From: Clostridium_AD estertheticum_D | GTDB taxonomy: Bacteria; Bacillota; Clostridia; Clostridiales; Clostridiaceae | Length of the DNA stretch: 64,000 nucleotides | Reading direction: 5' to 3' | NCBI RefSeq assembly: GCF_018861295.1 | Contig: NZ_JAHLDM010000002.1 | Span: forward strand, 287,691-351,690 | Part shown: positions 53,821 through 63,845 of the stretch, in pieces | Layout: each line of letters begins with the position of its first letter | Numbering within the stretch: position 1 is the stretch's first letter | Position numbers and translations under genes: made by a program | The notes under the pieces: model-generated | The model's input: only the letters and a program-made list of their open reading frames with translations | Database searches by the model: none | What the model was told of the DNA's origin: nothing

Positions 53821-54420
53821 TTAGTTTACACCTAGTGAATTTAATATTTTTTCAAGTGATCCGGGCATTGGTATATAATAAAAATGCCCTCTTATTTTTT
53901 CATTTTCCTGTAAAAAGTTTGTTTCTAAATCAAGTATATACTCGTCAAATTGACCCGATTCAATAAAGGTTGTTGAGAGTATTGCTGCCATCATATCTAG
54001 CGCTACTGCTGGAACAGAAGGCCTAACCTCAAGTTTTGTAAGTTCTGCTATTGCATTCATGAAAGAACTTGAAATAATATTTCCAATCTCACAGAGTGCT
54101 GAGTTTCCAAGCTCTGTTATTTGCTGTTGCTCTTCCCCTACAAGTTTTGATATGATTTTTAGAGCAACATCCTTTTCCAAAGTAAACAATATATTACCCG
54201 GTATATCTCCGAGTACTCGCACAACAACACCAATTACCACTACTTCCACGTCTATACTTGAAAAGATATCATCAAATGGAATAATGTTTACTGCTGGCAC
54301 ACTCATATCTACTTTTTCATTCAGTAACTCTGATAAAGCAGTAGCTGCATTCCCTGCGCCAATATTTCCCACTTCTTGTAGAACATCAAGCTGCATAGTA
54401 GTAAGCTCAGAATAATCCAT
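53821..54420 (-). CDS. cheC: CheY-P phosphatase CheC
   Basis: 199 residues. Two helical phosphatase motifs: LDVLQEVGNIGAGNAATALSEL and ALCEIGNIISSSFMNAIAEL. CheC acts on CheY-P and binds CheD, linking adaptation to CheY-P. It lies between cheA and cheY. Confidence 0.93.
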   Translation of the reverse strand: MDYSELTTMQLDVLQEVGNIGAGNAATALSELLNEKVDMSVPAVNIIPFDDIFSSIDVEVVVIGVVVRVLGDIPGNILFTLEKDVALKIISKLVGEEQQQITELGNSALCEIGNIISSSFMNAIAELTKLEVRPSVPAVALDMMAAILSTTFIESGQFDEYILDLETNFLQENEKIRGHFYYIPMPGSLEKILNSLGVN

Positions 54421-54432
54421 ATTATGCCCTCC

Positions 54433-56475
54433 TTAGACTAAAGCAGCAACATCAAGTATCAATGTAACAAGTCCATCTCCTAAAATTGTTGCTCCTATAT
54501 ATTCTTTTAATCCGTGTAATGTTTGCCCTAATGGCTTTATTACAATTTCTTGTTGTCCTAGAAGTGAATCCACTAAAAGGCCCACTGTTTTTTCTCCAAC
54601 TTTTACAATAACAATATACCTCTTTGCAATTTCAATATTCTTTATTTCCATTTTTTCATTTACTCTTACAAGTGGAATTACAATATCATTGTATACAATA
54701 ACTTCTTTATTATTAGTCTTCTTAATTAACTCTACTTTATAATCTATTACTCTATCAATATATCCAAGAGAGATAGCCATAGTTTCATTACCAACTTTTA
54801 CTAGTAATGCCTGAATTATTTGTAGTGTCAATGGTAATCTTATAATAAAAGATGTACCTTTGTCAATCTCACTTATAGCATCTACAGTTCCACCTAGTGC
54901 AGCAATTTTAGTTTTAACAACATCCATGCCCACTCCACGCCCGGATATATCTGTTACTTTGTCATTAGTACTAAACCCTTGTGCAAAAATTAAATTTTTT
55001 ACATCAGCATCTGTCATACCTTCAGTATTTATACCAGATTCATTTGCTTTTACCTTTATTCTCTCTACATCCAGGCCTGCACCATCGTCTTCAACCTTTA
55101 TAATTGCTTTAGTTCCTTCAGCATAAGCTATAAGCTTAATTGTGCCAACCGGACTTTTTCCTTTAGCAATTCGCACGCTACTAGGCTCAACACCGTGATC
55201 TGCTGCATTACGAAGCAAATGAAGTAATGGTTCTCCTATTTCATCAATAACGGTTCTATCAAGTTCTGTCTCCTGTCCTTGAATTACAAGTTCCATATCT
55301 TTATTAAGGTTTTTTGATATATCGCGAATCATCCTTGGGAATCTATTAAATACTACTTCTAGTGGCAACATTCTAATCTTCATTACCAAATCTTGAAGCT
55401 CAGACGTAGCTCTAGCTACTTGTTCTAAAGTTTCATTTAAATCAGTTAGTTTATGAACGCTACTTATTTGTTCTAGTCTTGTCCTATGAATTACAAGTTC
55501 TGATACCATATTCATAAATTTATCTAGCCTATCCAGTTCAACTCTAACAGATTGATGCGCTTTTTTATGAGCTACAACTTCCTTCTTGTCTTTGTTTTTA
55601 CCATCTACCATAGGCTTGCTTTTGACAACTTCTGTTTTAGCTTCAGGAGCTTTTTCAATCCCTTTAACTTCCACTAATTTATCAGATAGAGTAGCTGCAG
55701 TACTGTCAATATCAACATCTTCCACATTTGCTTTTTCTACTTCAGATATATTCAGTAAAATATCAGTAACTTCAGCTTTTTCTTTAGTAGTTAGATAAAT
55801 TAAATTTATTTCAAATTCAAAATTCTCATCTTCTAAATCCTCAGCGCCTGGTACAGATTTTATTATCTCTCCGTATTCTTCTAAGCTCTTAAAAATGAGA
55901 AATGCCCTAGCTGCTTTTAGTAAAGTGTTTTCACTTATTATAATCTTTACGTCAAATGCGTTATACATTTTTTCTTTTGCTTGTTTTATAACATCAATAT
56001 CATATTCATTAAGACTTACTCTCTCGCTTTTATCATCGTCACTAATACTTTGTGGCGTATTTTCAATTTTCTTTTCATCGACTTTTGGATTTTCACCAAT
56101 CTCAGCCATTTCAAGTAGATCCTTTAATATCTCATCTATTGAAATCTCCTCTGAAACATCTTCCGAAATATTATTCACCATTTTTTCTAAAGTGTCTAGG
56201 CACCTAAATAGAACAGTTACAACTTTTTCTGTTACTTTAAGTTTACCCTCACGAAATTCTGATAAAATATTCTCCATATTGTGGGTTAATTCAGCCATTT
56301 GACTAAAACCCATGGTTGCTGCCATTCCCTTTATAGTATGAGCTACCCTAAATATTTCATTTAACTTATCTATATCTTCTGGATTTTGTTCGAGCTCAAG
56401 AAGCGACTCATTCAATGTTTGTAAATTTTCCATAGACTCTTCTAAGAACATTGACATATATTGTGATGTATCCAT
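54433..56475 (-). CDS. cheA: chemotaxis histidine kinase CheA
   Basis: 680 residues. HPt domain with phospho-His46 (FRVAHTIKGMAATMGF), a CheY/CheB-binding P2 region (about 165-265), dimerisation helices (RLDKFMNMVSELVIHRTRL), ATPase domain (IGEPLLHLLRNAADHGVEPS, DDGAGLDVE, GRGVGMDVVK) and a C-terminal CheW-like domain. It phosphorylates CheY and CheB. Confidence 0.96.
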   Translation of the reverse strand: MDTSQYMSMFLEESMENLQTLNESLLELEQNPEDIDKLNEIFRVAHTIKGMAATMGFSQMAELTHNMENILSEFREGKLKVTEKVVTVLFRCLDTLEKMVNNISEDVSEEISIDEILKDLLEMAEIGENPKVDEKKIENTPQSISDDDKSERVSLNEYDIDVIKQAKEKMYNAFDVKIIISENTLLKAARAFLIFKSLEEYGEIIKSVPGAEDLEDENFEFEINLIYLTTKEKAEVTDILLNISEVEKANVEDVDIDSTAATLSDKLVEVKGIEKAPEAKTEVVKSKPMVDGKNKDKKEVVAHKKAHQSVRVELDRLDKFMNMVSELVIHRTRLEQISSVHKLTDLNETLEQVARATSELQDLVMKIRMLPLEVVFNRFPRMIRDISKNLNKDMELVIQGQETELDRTVIDEIGEPLLHLLRNAADHGVEPSSVRIAKGKSPVGTIKLIAYAEGTKAIIKVEDDGAGLDVERIKVKANESGINTEGMTDADVKNLIFAQGFSTNDKVTDISGRGVGMDVVKTKIAALGGTVDAISEIDKGTSFIIRLPLTLQIIQALLVKVGNETMAISLGYIDRVIDYKVELIKKTNNKEVIVYNDIVIPLVRVNEKMEIKNIEIAKRYIVIVKVGEKTVGLLVDSLLGQQEIVIKPLGQTLHGLKEYIGATILGDGLVTLILDVAALV

Positions 56476-56510
56476 TTTATCCCCCTCATTATTTCTTAAT
56501 GCTTGTCCAC

Positions 56511-57275
56511 CTATAATTTTTTATAGATAAATGTGGATGCTTTTTCAAATCCATACTCTTTATAATTATATATACTTTCAGTGGCACCTACAAATAATAA
56601 ACCACCTTTTTTTAATGAATCACTTATTTTTTTATATATTTTATCCTTAACATCTTGATTAAAATAAATAACTACATTTCTGCACACTACTAAATCAAAA
56701 TTTTTATCGAAACTATCTAAAATAAGATCATGTTTCTTAAATTCAACCATTTTTTTAATTTGAGGACTAATTATGTATTTGTCCCCATTAACTACAAAAT
56801 ATTTGTCCATAAATTGTTTGGGAACATTTTTAACTTCTGAATAAACATACTCTCCATTTTTCGCTTTTTGAAGTATTGTACTATCAATGTCTGTAGCTAT
56901 AATTTTATGATTTCCGCTAGAATTTAAATTATCTACAATCATAGCTAATGAATAAGGCTCAGCTCCAATAGAACATGCTGCGCTCCAAATTTTAAGTCCT
57001 GAGTTATATGGGAGTTCTGACTTAATTTTTTTGGAAAGTTCATCAAATATTTCAGGATTTCTAAAAAATTCTGTTACATTTATTGTTATAAAATCTAAAA
57101 ACTTCTGTTTTTGAGCAGGATCTTTTTTAAGTAAACCAATATACTCCTCTACAGAATTAACTCCCACTCTTGACATTAAGCTCAAAATTCGTCTGTGCAA
57201 TTGATTAGATTTATACGCTGACAAATCTATACTATATTCTTTTAAGACCCAATGTTGAAAATCTATTAAATCCAT
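56511..57275 (-). CDS. cheR: chemoreceptor methyltransferase CheR
   Basis: 254 residues. N-terminal CheR helical domain (HRRILSLMSRVGVNSVEEY), then the SAM-binding domain with ITINVTEFFRNPEIFDEL, IWSAACSIGAEPYSLAM and DLVVCRNVVIYFN. It methylates receptor glutamates with S-adenosylmethionine. Confidence 0.95.
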   Translation of the reverse strand: MDLIDFQHWVLKEYSIDLSAYKSNQLHRRILSLMSRVGVNSVEEYIGLLKKDPAQKQKFLDFITINVTEFFRNPEIFDELSKKIKSELPYNSGLKIWSAACSIGAEPYSLAMIVDNLNSSGNHKIIATDIDSTILQKAKNGEYVYSEVKNVPKQFMDKYFVVNGDKYIISPQIKKMVEFKKHDLILDSFDKNFDLVVCRNVVIYFNQDVKDKIYKKISDSLKKGGLLFVGATESIYNYKEYGFEKASTFIYKKL

Positions 57276-57285
57276 TAGCGTTTGC

Positions 57286-58356
57286 TCATCTCCCCATTAC
57301 AACCTTATTTATTTCCTGCGCAATATTTTCTAGCGGTACGACTTCATCGACTTTACCAGTCTCAAAAGCAGCCTTTGGCATGCCATATATGGTGCAGGTA
57401 GATTCATGTTCTGCCATAGTAATTCCGCCATTGTCTTTAATAGCTGCGGTACCTTTTGCACCATCACGTCCCATCCCAGTAAGTATAACGCTTAAAAGCC
57501 GAGAACCATAGACTGCTGTTGCTGATATAAAGAGCTTATCTACCGCAGGCCTAACCCCCCAGATAGTTGGTTCAGTATTTAAATGTATTTTCTTATCACG
57601 GCCTACCTCCATATGATATCCACCAGGCGCAATATAAACTACATTTTTTTGGATTAAATCACCATCAGAGGCTTCAACAACTTTTAATTTACTATTTAAA
57701 TTAAGCCTCTGTGCAAAAGCCTTTGTAAAACCAGTTGGCATATGTTGCACTACTAAAACTGGTACTCCTATATTATCGGGCAATACTGTTATTACTTTAT
57801 ATAATGCTTTGGGACCACCAGTAGATGCTCCAATAACTACAGCCTCAATACTTGCAGCTGCTACCTTTAACGGTCTCTCTATAGTATTCTTAGATACTAC
57901 TTTATTTATATTATTTTTTTTTTCAAAGGCCATAGTAGTTCTGCTTTCACTTTGCATATAAGCTAATTTTATTTTTTGAACCAATTCATCTTTAACTTTA
58001 TTTATATCTAATGATATTGCCCCAGAGGGTTTTGCAATAAAATCAAAGGCGCCTAGTGCAAGGCACTGCATAGTTAACTCTGTACTAGCCTCAGAGCTAC
58101 TGCTAAGCATTATAGCTTGTACATTCCTGTTAGCTATTTTTAATTTCTTCAGCGTCGTTATACCATCCATATGAGGCATTTCAATATCCAAAGTTATTAC
58201 GTCAGGTACCAAGCGTTCTATTTTTGATAATATTTCTTCGCCATTTCTTGCTGTGCCTATAACTTCCATTTCTGTTTCAGCATTAATCATATCTGAAATT
58301 ATTTTTCTCATTAATGCTGAATCATCTACTACAAAAACTTTTATCTTGTTAACCAT
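57286..58356 (-). CDS. cheB: receptor methylesterase/deamidase CheB
   Basis: 356 residues. Receiver domain with phospho-Asp57 (VITLDIEMPHMDG), a linker, and the CheB methylesterase domain with GASTGGPKAL (Ser), LVVQHMP (His) and LTGMGRDGA (Asp). It demethylates receptors when phosphorylated by CheA. AGAGGGTGA precedes the start. Confidence 0.96.
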   Translation of the reverse strand: MVNKIKVFVVDDSALMRKIISDMINAETEMEVIGTARNGEEILSKIERLVPDVITLDIEMPHMDGITTLKKLKIANRNVQAIMLSSSSEASTELTMQCLALGAFDFIAKPSGAISLDINKVKDELVQKIKLAYMQSESRTTMAFEKKNNINKVVSKNTIERPLKVAAASIEAVVIGASTGGPKALYKVITVLPDNIGVPVLVVQHMPTGFTKAFAQRLNLNSKLKVVEASDGDLIQKNVVYIAPGGYHMEVGRDKKIHLNTEPTIWGVRPAVDKLFISATAVYGSRLLSVILTGMGRDGAKGTAAIKDNGGITMAEHESTCTIYGMPKAAFETGKVDEVVPLENIAQEINKVVMGR

Positions 58357-58383
58357 TATATATCACCCTCTGCTTTTGTTTAA

Positions 58384-58515
58384 ATCATCTCCTGGGTTGC
58401 TTCCCATTGACGACTTCAGAAGGATATTTGTACTCCCACTGAAGTTCTGTATCTGTTAGAGGATATAACTCCCAATTATAAAAATGGGAAACCTTCCTTC
58501 TGAAATGTCGTTAAA
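58384..58515. repeat. repeat element between cheD and cheB
   Basis: Ordered similarity to 31462-31625 (ATCTCCTG.GTTGCT, CATTGACGACTTCAGAAGGAT, CCCACTGAAGTTCTG, ATGTCGTTAAAT). It has internal hairpins such as CCCAATTATAAAAATGGG. The 155-base gap is far longer than the other gene junctions in this operon, consistent with an insertion. Confidence 0.55.
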
Positions 58516-58999
58516 TCTCCACGGTTCCTATTCCTACCGTCCTAATAGACAGTAGACCATTAGTTGTATCAAATATTAAAGTTCTGCCTTTATTACCACC
58601 GATGTCTTCCGCGAGTAGTGGGATAGATAGCATTTTCAGAGTATTTTTCACTGCTATACTATTTCTATTACCAATATCCATAATTATACTTTTATCTGAA
58701 AAATTAAACATTGACGCTCCACCTGCTATTTTAGCCCTCATATTAGATAACTTCGCACCTTTACTAATCATTTTGTTAACTAAAATAGGTATAGCCAAAT
58801 CCGCAAACTTTATTTCATTTGTTATTTTATTAAACTGGCTACTGTCTGGAAGCATTATGTGTGCTAGTCCTGCAATTCCTATATATTTATCAAAAATTGC
58901 GATGCCCACGCAAGATCCAAGCCCAACAGTTATTAACTTATCTGGTGAAAACACTACATTTAAATCTGCAATTCCTACTTTTATCTCATTATATTCCAT
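58511..58999 (-). CDS. cheD: chemoreceptor glutamine deamidase CheD
   Basis: 162 residues. Catalytic Cys30 (TVGLGSCVGIAIFD) and His47 (GLAHIMLPDSS) are present. It deamidates receptors and partners with CheC. It lies between cheW and cheB. Confidence 0.94.
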   Translation of the reverse strand: MEYNEIKVGIADLNVVFSPDKLITVGLGSCVGIAIFDKYIGIAGLAHIMLPDSSQFNKITNEIKFADLAIPILVNKMISKGAKLSNMRAKIAGGASMFNFSDKSIIMDIGNRNSIAVKNTLKMLSIPLLAEDIGGNKGRTLIFDTTNGLLSIRTVGIGTVEI

Positions 59000-59013
59000 A
59001 ATTACACCCTATT

Positions 59014-59463
59014 TTATAATATTTGTATTTTTTCTTCATCAGTCAATATAGCTGAAATGTTTAAATATATAATTATTTTACCATCTATTTTAATAAGTCC
59101 TTTAATGTATCTTTTAGATATTCCTGTAATTATCTCTGGTGAATCTTCTATATTGTCCTTACCTACATCTTTAACTTCTGACACAAAATCAACTATTATG
59201 CCTATCTTACTGTCTTTTTGCTTTGTAACTATTATTTTAGAATCCTTGCCAATTTCAGATGCTTCTAGATTAAATCTTTTGGTTAATGTTATAATCGGTA
59301 AAATGCTATCTTCATAATTTATTACACCTTCAATAAATTGTGGTGAATCTGGAACTTTAGTTGACTTTTCATATTCGAGTATTCGCTCTACTTCTAAAAT
59401 GTTTGTAGCATACTGCTCCCCATTTACGCTGAAAACAAGTACCTTAATATCTTCCTGCTTCAT
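59014..59463 (-). CDS. cheW: chemotaxis adaptor CheW (second copy)
   Basis: 149 residues, CheW fold: VFSVNGEQYATNILEVERIL, FIEGVINYEDSILPIITL and YIKGLIKIDGKIIIYLNI. Diverged from the copy at 53031; the two may serve different receptors. Confidence 0.9.
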   Translation of the reverse strand: MKQEDIKVLVFSVNGEQYATNILEVERILEYEKSTKVPDSPQFIEGVINYEDSILPIITLTKRFNLEASEIGKDSKIIVTKQKDSKIGIIVDFVSEVKDVGKDNIEDSPEIITGISKRYIKGLIKIDGKIIIYLNISAILTDEEKIQIL

Positions 59464-59474
59464 ATTTAACCCTC

Positions 59475-61463
59475 CTAACCTTGTAATTTCTCAACTATTA
59501 ATTCCCTATCCTTATCTATAAAGGCATGAATATCTTTGCTAAGAACATCAAGGACATATTCTCTTTCGCCTATAATAAATCTAGTGTTAGGGTAAGCAAG
59601 ATCTGCCCATATATGCCCATTTTTTTCTACAATAAGTTTTGTCGACACTCCCCCGTGTCCTCCAACTACTTTGCATTTAATTTCTTTACCCGCTTTTATA
59701 ACTCCCCCACGAGCCAAGCTTTTATCCTGCTGAAATAATATACTACCGCTTGCCACAAGTTGTGAAACATATTCACCTTTGCCAGTAAAAATAATATTAC
59801 CCGAACTCTTAATTGTTGAGTCTTGTGAGTAGTCTAATACTACATCCACGGGAAGCTTTAAATTCATTTCCATTTTTTCAATTTTATTTTCTATAATTGT
59901 CACAACATCATTTAATTCCTCGAAATCAACAATATTAAGAGGTGCAAGATTTAGTATTTTATGTTTTATTATAAATATTAATTCATCTTCAGCATTTTCT
60001 AGTTCCATTATTCTTTTAACTACTTTAATTGCAGTTTGAGGAAGTTTCTTAAATTTACTTTCAAGTAATATTTTAATAAGTTCTCCATCATTATTATTTT
60101 TTCTTATAATATTTATCCCTTTTACTTGCCTTATGGATGCTATTAATTTTAACATGTCTTCTTTCATGCTTTTTATATCATTTAGAAATTCTAAATTTAA
60201 TACATCTTCTTTTCCAGATGAAATATTTGAATGAATTACATTACCCTTAATCACAACATCACCAGACGCTTTAATCTCAGCTTCCGCTACATTGTTTTTT
60301 ATCAAAATAGAATTACCTGATTCTACTTTCATACCCTCACGTACACTTCCGCTTATAACTATATCACCAACAAATTGAATATTCCCTGTTTTTAATTCTA
60401 CATCCCCATTTACTTCATAAGTTTTATAAACGAAAAAAGTACTTCCCCTAAGCGATGGTCTACCTTTACTAGTTGCAGTCACCGTAAACTCATCTGTAAG
60501 TTCACACCCTTCTCCTACTCCAAGTGTTAAACTTTTAGAATTTTTAGCCTTTATTACCTTACCATTAATATCTATTCCATCTTCTCCACTTTTACCACGA
60601 TGAAGGATAGCTAAGACCTGTCCTTTTTCTACGCCTTCTACTGTTCCTATAGCTTTGTAGTCAATAACCTCATCATTGTTATAATCCTTATGACCGCCAT
60701 CATACTTTACTTCTAGTCTATCATCTATTGTATCTATTACTTTCTTCCCGTTTGCAATAATCAACTGGGAAACTTCATCTTCTTTTGAACATTTTATAAC
60801 AACCATCTTCAAAATACCATATTTAATTTTATTGTTTAATAATTCATTACTAATTTCTGCCTCTGTAAATTTTGGCGGCATAATTTTTTCTTTTACTTCT
60901 GACTCTATTAATACTGAATTTTTAGGTGGACTATCTTTTAATTTATACGTTATAGTAGGTTTATACTTTATACTAATATAAGCTTCCATATTGTCTGGAC
61001 TCGTCCTTAAATCTAAAAAACGACTAGCTTCATCTTCTTTTAGAAATACTTCAATAATATCTTCTTTTTTCACATTGACATGCAAAGTTACTTTTTCTCC
61101 ATTTACAGTTAATGTAATATCATTAATGTTAGCATTAGAAATCACAGCCAGTTTCCCGCCATCATACGGATTTTTCACTATGATTTTACCATTTTTAATT
61201 TCTATAGTTCCATCTTTTTCATTATGAGTATCTGTTTTAATATCATCCTTTTGAGCAAAGTCTAATTTTAGACTTCCTTCATCAGTCATCCCATCTATAG
61301 AATCGATAGAAATTATAACATGTTTCTTAAATAAGCCTCTTTTTTCCTCAAGTATTGAATATTTAATTAGTTCTTTCGAAACGCCTAAACTAAGACTTGC
61401 ATTTTTTAAACACTCCTTAACATTAGATCCTTCAAATTTTTGAAGTTCTGGCCTATCATCCAC
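59475..61463 (-). CDS. fapA: FapA-family protein (DUF342) with N-terminal Jag-N domain
   Basis: 662 residues. The first 55 (EGSNVKECLKNASLSLGVSKELI) are a Jag-N-like domain. The central and C-terminal parts are DUF342, with stacked beta-helix turns (GNIQFVGDIVISGSVREGMKVESG) and a helical hairpin (about 430-540). In some bacteria DUF342 proteins are found in motility operons and are named FapA; the biochemical role is unsettled. GTG start with AGAGGTGG upstream. It is probably the first gene of the chemotaxis/switch operon. Confidence 0.85.
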   Translation of the reverse strand: MDDRPELQKFEGSNVKECLKNASLSLGVSKELIKYSILEEKRGLFKKHVIISIDSIDGMTDEGSLKLDFAQKDDIKTDTHNEKDGTIEIKNGKIIVKNPYDGGKLAVISNANINDITLTVNGEKVTLHVNVKKEDIIEVFLKEDEASRFLDLRTSPDNMEAYISIKYKPTITYKLKDSPPKNSVLIESEVKEKIMPPKFTEAEISNELLNNKIKYGILKMVVIKCSKEDEVSQLIIANGKKVIDTIDDRLEVKYDGGHKDYNNDEVIDYKAIGTVEGVEKGQVLAILHRGKSGEDGIDINGKVIKAKNSKSLTLGVGEGCELTDEFTVTATSKGRPSLRGSTFFVYKTYEVNGDVELKTGNIQFVGDIVISGSVREGMKVESGNSILIKNNVAEAEIKASGDVVIKGNVIHSNISSGKEDVLNLEFLNDIKSMKEDMLKLIASIRQVKGINIIRKNNNDGELIKILLESKFKKLPQTAIKVVKRIMELENAEDELIFIIKHKILNLAPLNIVDFEELNDVVTIIENKIEKMEMNLKLPVDVVLDYSQDSTIKSSGNIIFTGKGEYVSQLVASGSILFQQDKSLARGGVIKAGKEIKCKVVGGHGGVSTKLIVEKNGHIWADLAYPNTRFIIGEREYVLDVLSKDIHAFIDKDRELIVEKLQG

Positions 61464-61532
61464 TTATACCACCTCTTTCTATATAGAAATTATGCAATAA
61501 TCATTTTGTGGTATCCCACGCATCTTAATGTT

Positions 61533-62414
61533 TTATTTATTTATCGTTCTATTCGAAATAAACTTTACAAATTTCTGTTTATTCTCTTTTAATTCATCAT
61601 CAAACCCTAACATTATTGCTTTTATTATTGAATTTTCTGATGAATTAAAAGAAAATCCATCCACGCTTTCTATTGGAAGAACCTTAGGTGATGTCCCTGA
61701 AATAAACAAACCATTATATGATTTAAGGTCCTTTTCAAAAACATCTTTCTCTATAAATTTTATATCTAATTTTTCACAAGTTTTTATAATAAATTGTCTT
61801 GTAATTCCAGGTAATACATTAATACCTCTTGAGGTTACAACTGTAGTTCCTTTCACCATAAAAATATTTGATTTACTACCCTCTGTAATATATCCAGCAT
61901 TATCAACTAAGATTGCTTCATATACATTTTCACTCATTATTTTCAAATTTACATTTTCACGAAATTCATTATTAATAACCTTCGCATTGGGATTACTTCT
62001 CTCACCATGATAAGTAATAGTTTTTACGCCCTCTATGTATTGATTTTTTGTTGGATATGAGTGTTTCATAAAATATACTAAAAACTTTTCATTAACCACT
62101 TTATTATAAAGGTTTTCATCATCTGGATTATAGTTTATAACTAATTTTAAATTTCCATCTTTTACTTTATTGTGACTTATTAATTTAATAACTCCATCTA
62201 TAATTTGATTTCTCGTAATAGTTACCTTGTATTTCATAATTTTTGCAGAATTTTCAAGACGACTTAAGTGTTCCATAAAAAATATTGGAATTCCATCACT
62301 TACTCTTATAACCTCATATAATGATTTTCCAGCATCAGTACTGTAACTATCAAATTCTTCACTGCTTTTAAGTTCGTCCCCAAATAAAAAATACATTTCT
62401 GTACACTTTTCCAT
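61533..62414 (-). CDS. class IV aminotransferase (branched-chain/D-amino acid/ADC lyase type)
   Basis: 293 residues from the ATG at 62414 (AAGGAGGAG eight bases upstream); the open frame runs to 62471 without a site. Fold-type IV PLP enzyme: SNPNAKVIN holds the likely PLP lysine, DNAGYITEGSKSNIFMVKG and LPGITRQFI are conserved. It could be a branched-chain transaminase, D-alanine transaminase or aminodeoxychorismate lyase; I cannot choose. Unrelated to motility. Confidence 0.88.
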   Translation of the reverse strand: MEKCTEMYFLFGDELKSSEEFDSYSTDAGKSLYEVIRVSDGIPIFFMEHLSRLENSAKIMKYKVTITRNQIIDGVIKLISHNKVKDGNLKLVINYNPDDENLYNKVVNEKFLVYFMKHSYPTKNQYIEGVKTITYHGERSNPNAKVINNEFRENVNLKIMSENVYEAILVDNAGYITEGSKSNIFMVKGTTVVTSRGINVLPGITRQFIIKTCEKLDIKFIEKDVFEKDLKSYNGLFISGTSPKVLPIESVDGFSFNSSENSIIKAIMLGFDDELKENKQKFVKFISNRTINK

Positions 62415-62510
62415 ATAACTTCTCCTCCTTATTTTGAAGATATAACAATTAATATTTGTCATATCTTCCATGTTTATATTTTTATTATACTTTATATCTT
62501 ATAAATAATC

Positions 62511-63155
62511 CTATTTCCATCTCAAAATTTCAATTTTATCATGTGTTTTTTTATAATTTATCAAATAAGGATGCCCTACTAAATTAAAAAGTGGTAAATC
62601 AGAGAGTGAATCGGAAAACATACATGAATTTTTAAAATCCACATCTATATTTTCTTTAAGCAAGACTTCTTTTAATCTTTTTACCTTTTCTTCACCCTTA
62701 CAATTTTCACCTAAGATCTGATTTCTATGCAATCCGTTTTCTTTTATAAAACGAGTTCCTATTACTTTATCGACTTCCTTTATGTTATAGAGTTCACTTA
62801 AATAAAATTCAGCCGAAGCAGAAATTAAATAAATTTTGTACCCCTGGTTTTTCATTTTTTTTATGGTATCTATAGCGTCTTTATATAATATTTTACTTAA
62901 GCGTTTTTCATAAAATTCTTTAACAATTTTCTTCATATCATTTTCTTCTATACCGTCTATAAATCTTATAAAAGTCTTTTTTGTTTTCGAAGCATCATAT
63001 ATTTTAAAGACATAAAAAAGGGATGAAAATATGCTTTTAGGTAGATATTTTATATATTTTGGATTCTTCTTAAGCATGAAAATATAAAATTCTACTAAAG
63101 TTTCTCGTTTTGTTATTGTGTAATCCACATCAAAAATAGCTAATTTTTCTTTCAA
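62511..63155 (-). CDS. HAD-IB family phosphatase
   Basis: 214 residues. Catalytic motif FDVDYTIT (DxDxT), an alpha-helical cap, SASAEF in motif II and MFSDSLSDLPLF in motif IV. Related to phosphoserine phosphatase and SerB-like hydrolases; substrate unknown. TTG start with AAAGGAGG seven bases upstream. It lies upstream of the aminotransferase and may be cotranscribed. Confidence 0.88.
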   Translation of the reverse strand: MKEKLAIFDVDYTITKRETLVEFYIFMLKKNPKYIKYLPKSIFSSLFYVFKIYDASKTKKTFIRFIDGIEENDMKKIVKEFYEKRLSKILYKDAIDTIKKMKNQGYKIYLISASAEFYLSELYNIKEVDKVIGTRFIKENGLHRNQILGENCKGEEKVKRLKEVLLKENIDVDFKNSCMFSDSLSDLPLFNLVGHPYLINYKKTHDKIEILRWK

Positions 63156-63242
63156 ATCTATACCTCCTTTAGAAATACCTTATAATATTATTACCTTAAT
63201 GTTATTCTTAATACTGCAGCGACCCAAGAGATGATTTAATTT

Positions 63243-63271
63243 AAAAAAAAGCCGCTGCATTTGCAACGGCT
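63243..63271 (-). terminator. strong terminator of the DUF1292 gene
   Basis: GCCGTTGC and GCAGCGGC arms form a stem (one mismatch) followed by eight U on the minus strand, ten bases after the stop. Confidence 0.92.
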
Positions 63272-63281
63272 CCCCCTAGAA

Positions 63282-63692
63282 TTATTTTTCGTCTTTAATT
63301 AAATCTTCATAATATGCCGTTACTTCTGCAAATTCTTCATCTTCAGGTATAACTAATTCGCCTGTTTCTTCATCTCCAATTACCTTGAAAAGGTATATTG
63401 AATCATCTTCAGGGTTTTGAACTAAAGCATATTCATTTTCTTTATAAGTAAATCCATCTACTATTTCACATGGAACTACGTTACCATTTTCATCTTCTAA
63501 ATCTACTGTTAATGCTTCGCCTTCGCCTTCTCCACATCCACAACCACAGCCTTCATGCTCATGTTCATGACCACCGCATCCACAACCTTCATTTTTTTCT
63601 TCAGTATCATGGCCACCGCATCCGCAACCTTTATTTTCATGGTCATGTTCGTGACCACCACATCCGCATGATGTATTTTTATCTTCATTCAT
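63282..63692 (-). CDS. DUF1292 protein with CGCGG/His-rich metal-binding-like N-terminus
   Basis: 136 residues. Residues 1-58 contain four CGCGG-type motifs interleaved with HEHDHE, HDTEE and HEHEHE, a strong metal-binding composition. Residues 65-136 form a DUF1292 domain (LTVDLEDENGNVVPCEIVDG, EYALVQNPEDDSIYLFKVIG). DUF1292 genes are common in Firmicutes and of unknown function; the metal-rich extension suggests binding or buffering of zinc, copper or nickel, which is inference. Monocistronic. Confidence 0.88.
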   Translation of the reverse strand: MNEDKNTSCGCGGHEHDHENKGCGCGGHDTEEKNEGCGCGGHEHEHEGCGCGCGEGEGEALTVDLEDENGNVVPCEIVDGFTYKENEYALVQNPEDDSIYLFKVIGDEETGELVIPEDEEFAEVTAYYEDLIKDEK

Positions 63693-63792
63693 AATGTAGT
63701 ACCTCCTAGTTTCAGTATATCTTAATTCTACCCTAAAACATAAAATAATAAAAGGGTTTTTTAAATTAATTTTTATTAAATTAGTGTAAATG

Positions 63793-63831
63793 AAAAAGGA
63801 AGATGAAATTTAATTCATCTTCCTTTTTTAA
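63793..63831. terminator. bidirectional terminator
   Basis: GGAAGATGAA and TTCATCTTCC form a ten-base-pair stem with A and T runs on either side, downstream of the PFOR gene. Confidence 0.9.
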
Positions 63832-63845
63832 AAAATTCTTAAATA

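Noticed and set aside
58384..58515. TnpB/IS605 guide-RNA-like end
   Set aside because: The hairpins are suggestive, but no TnpB coding sequence lies beside either copy and the resemblance could not be confirmed by eye.
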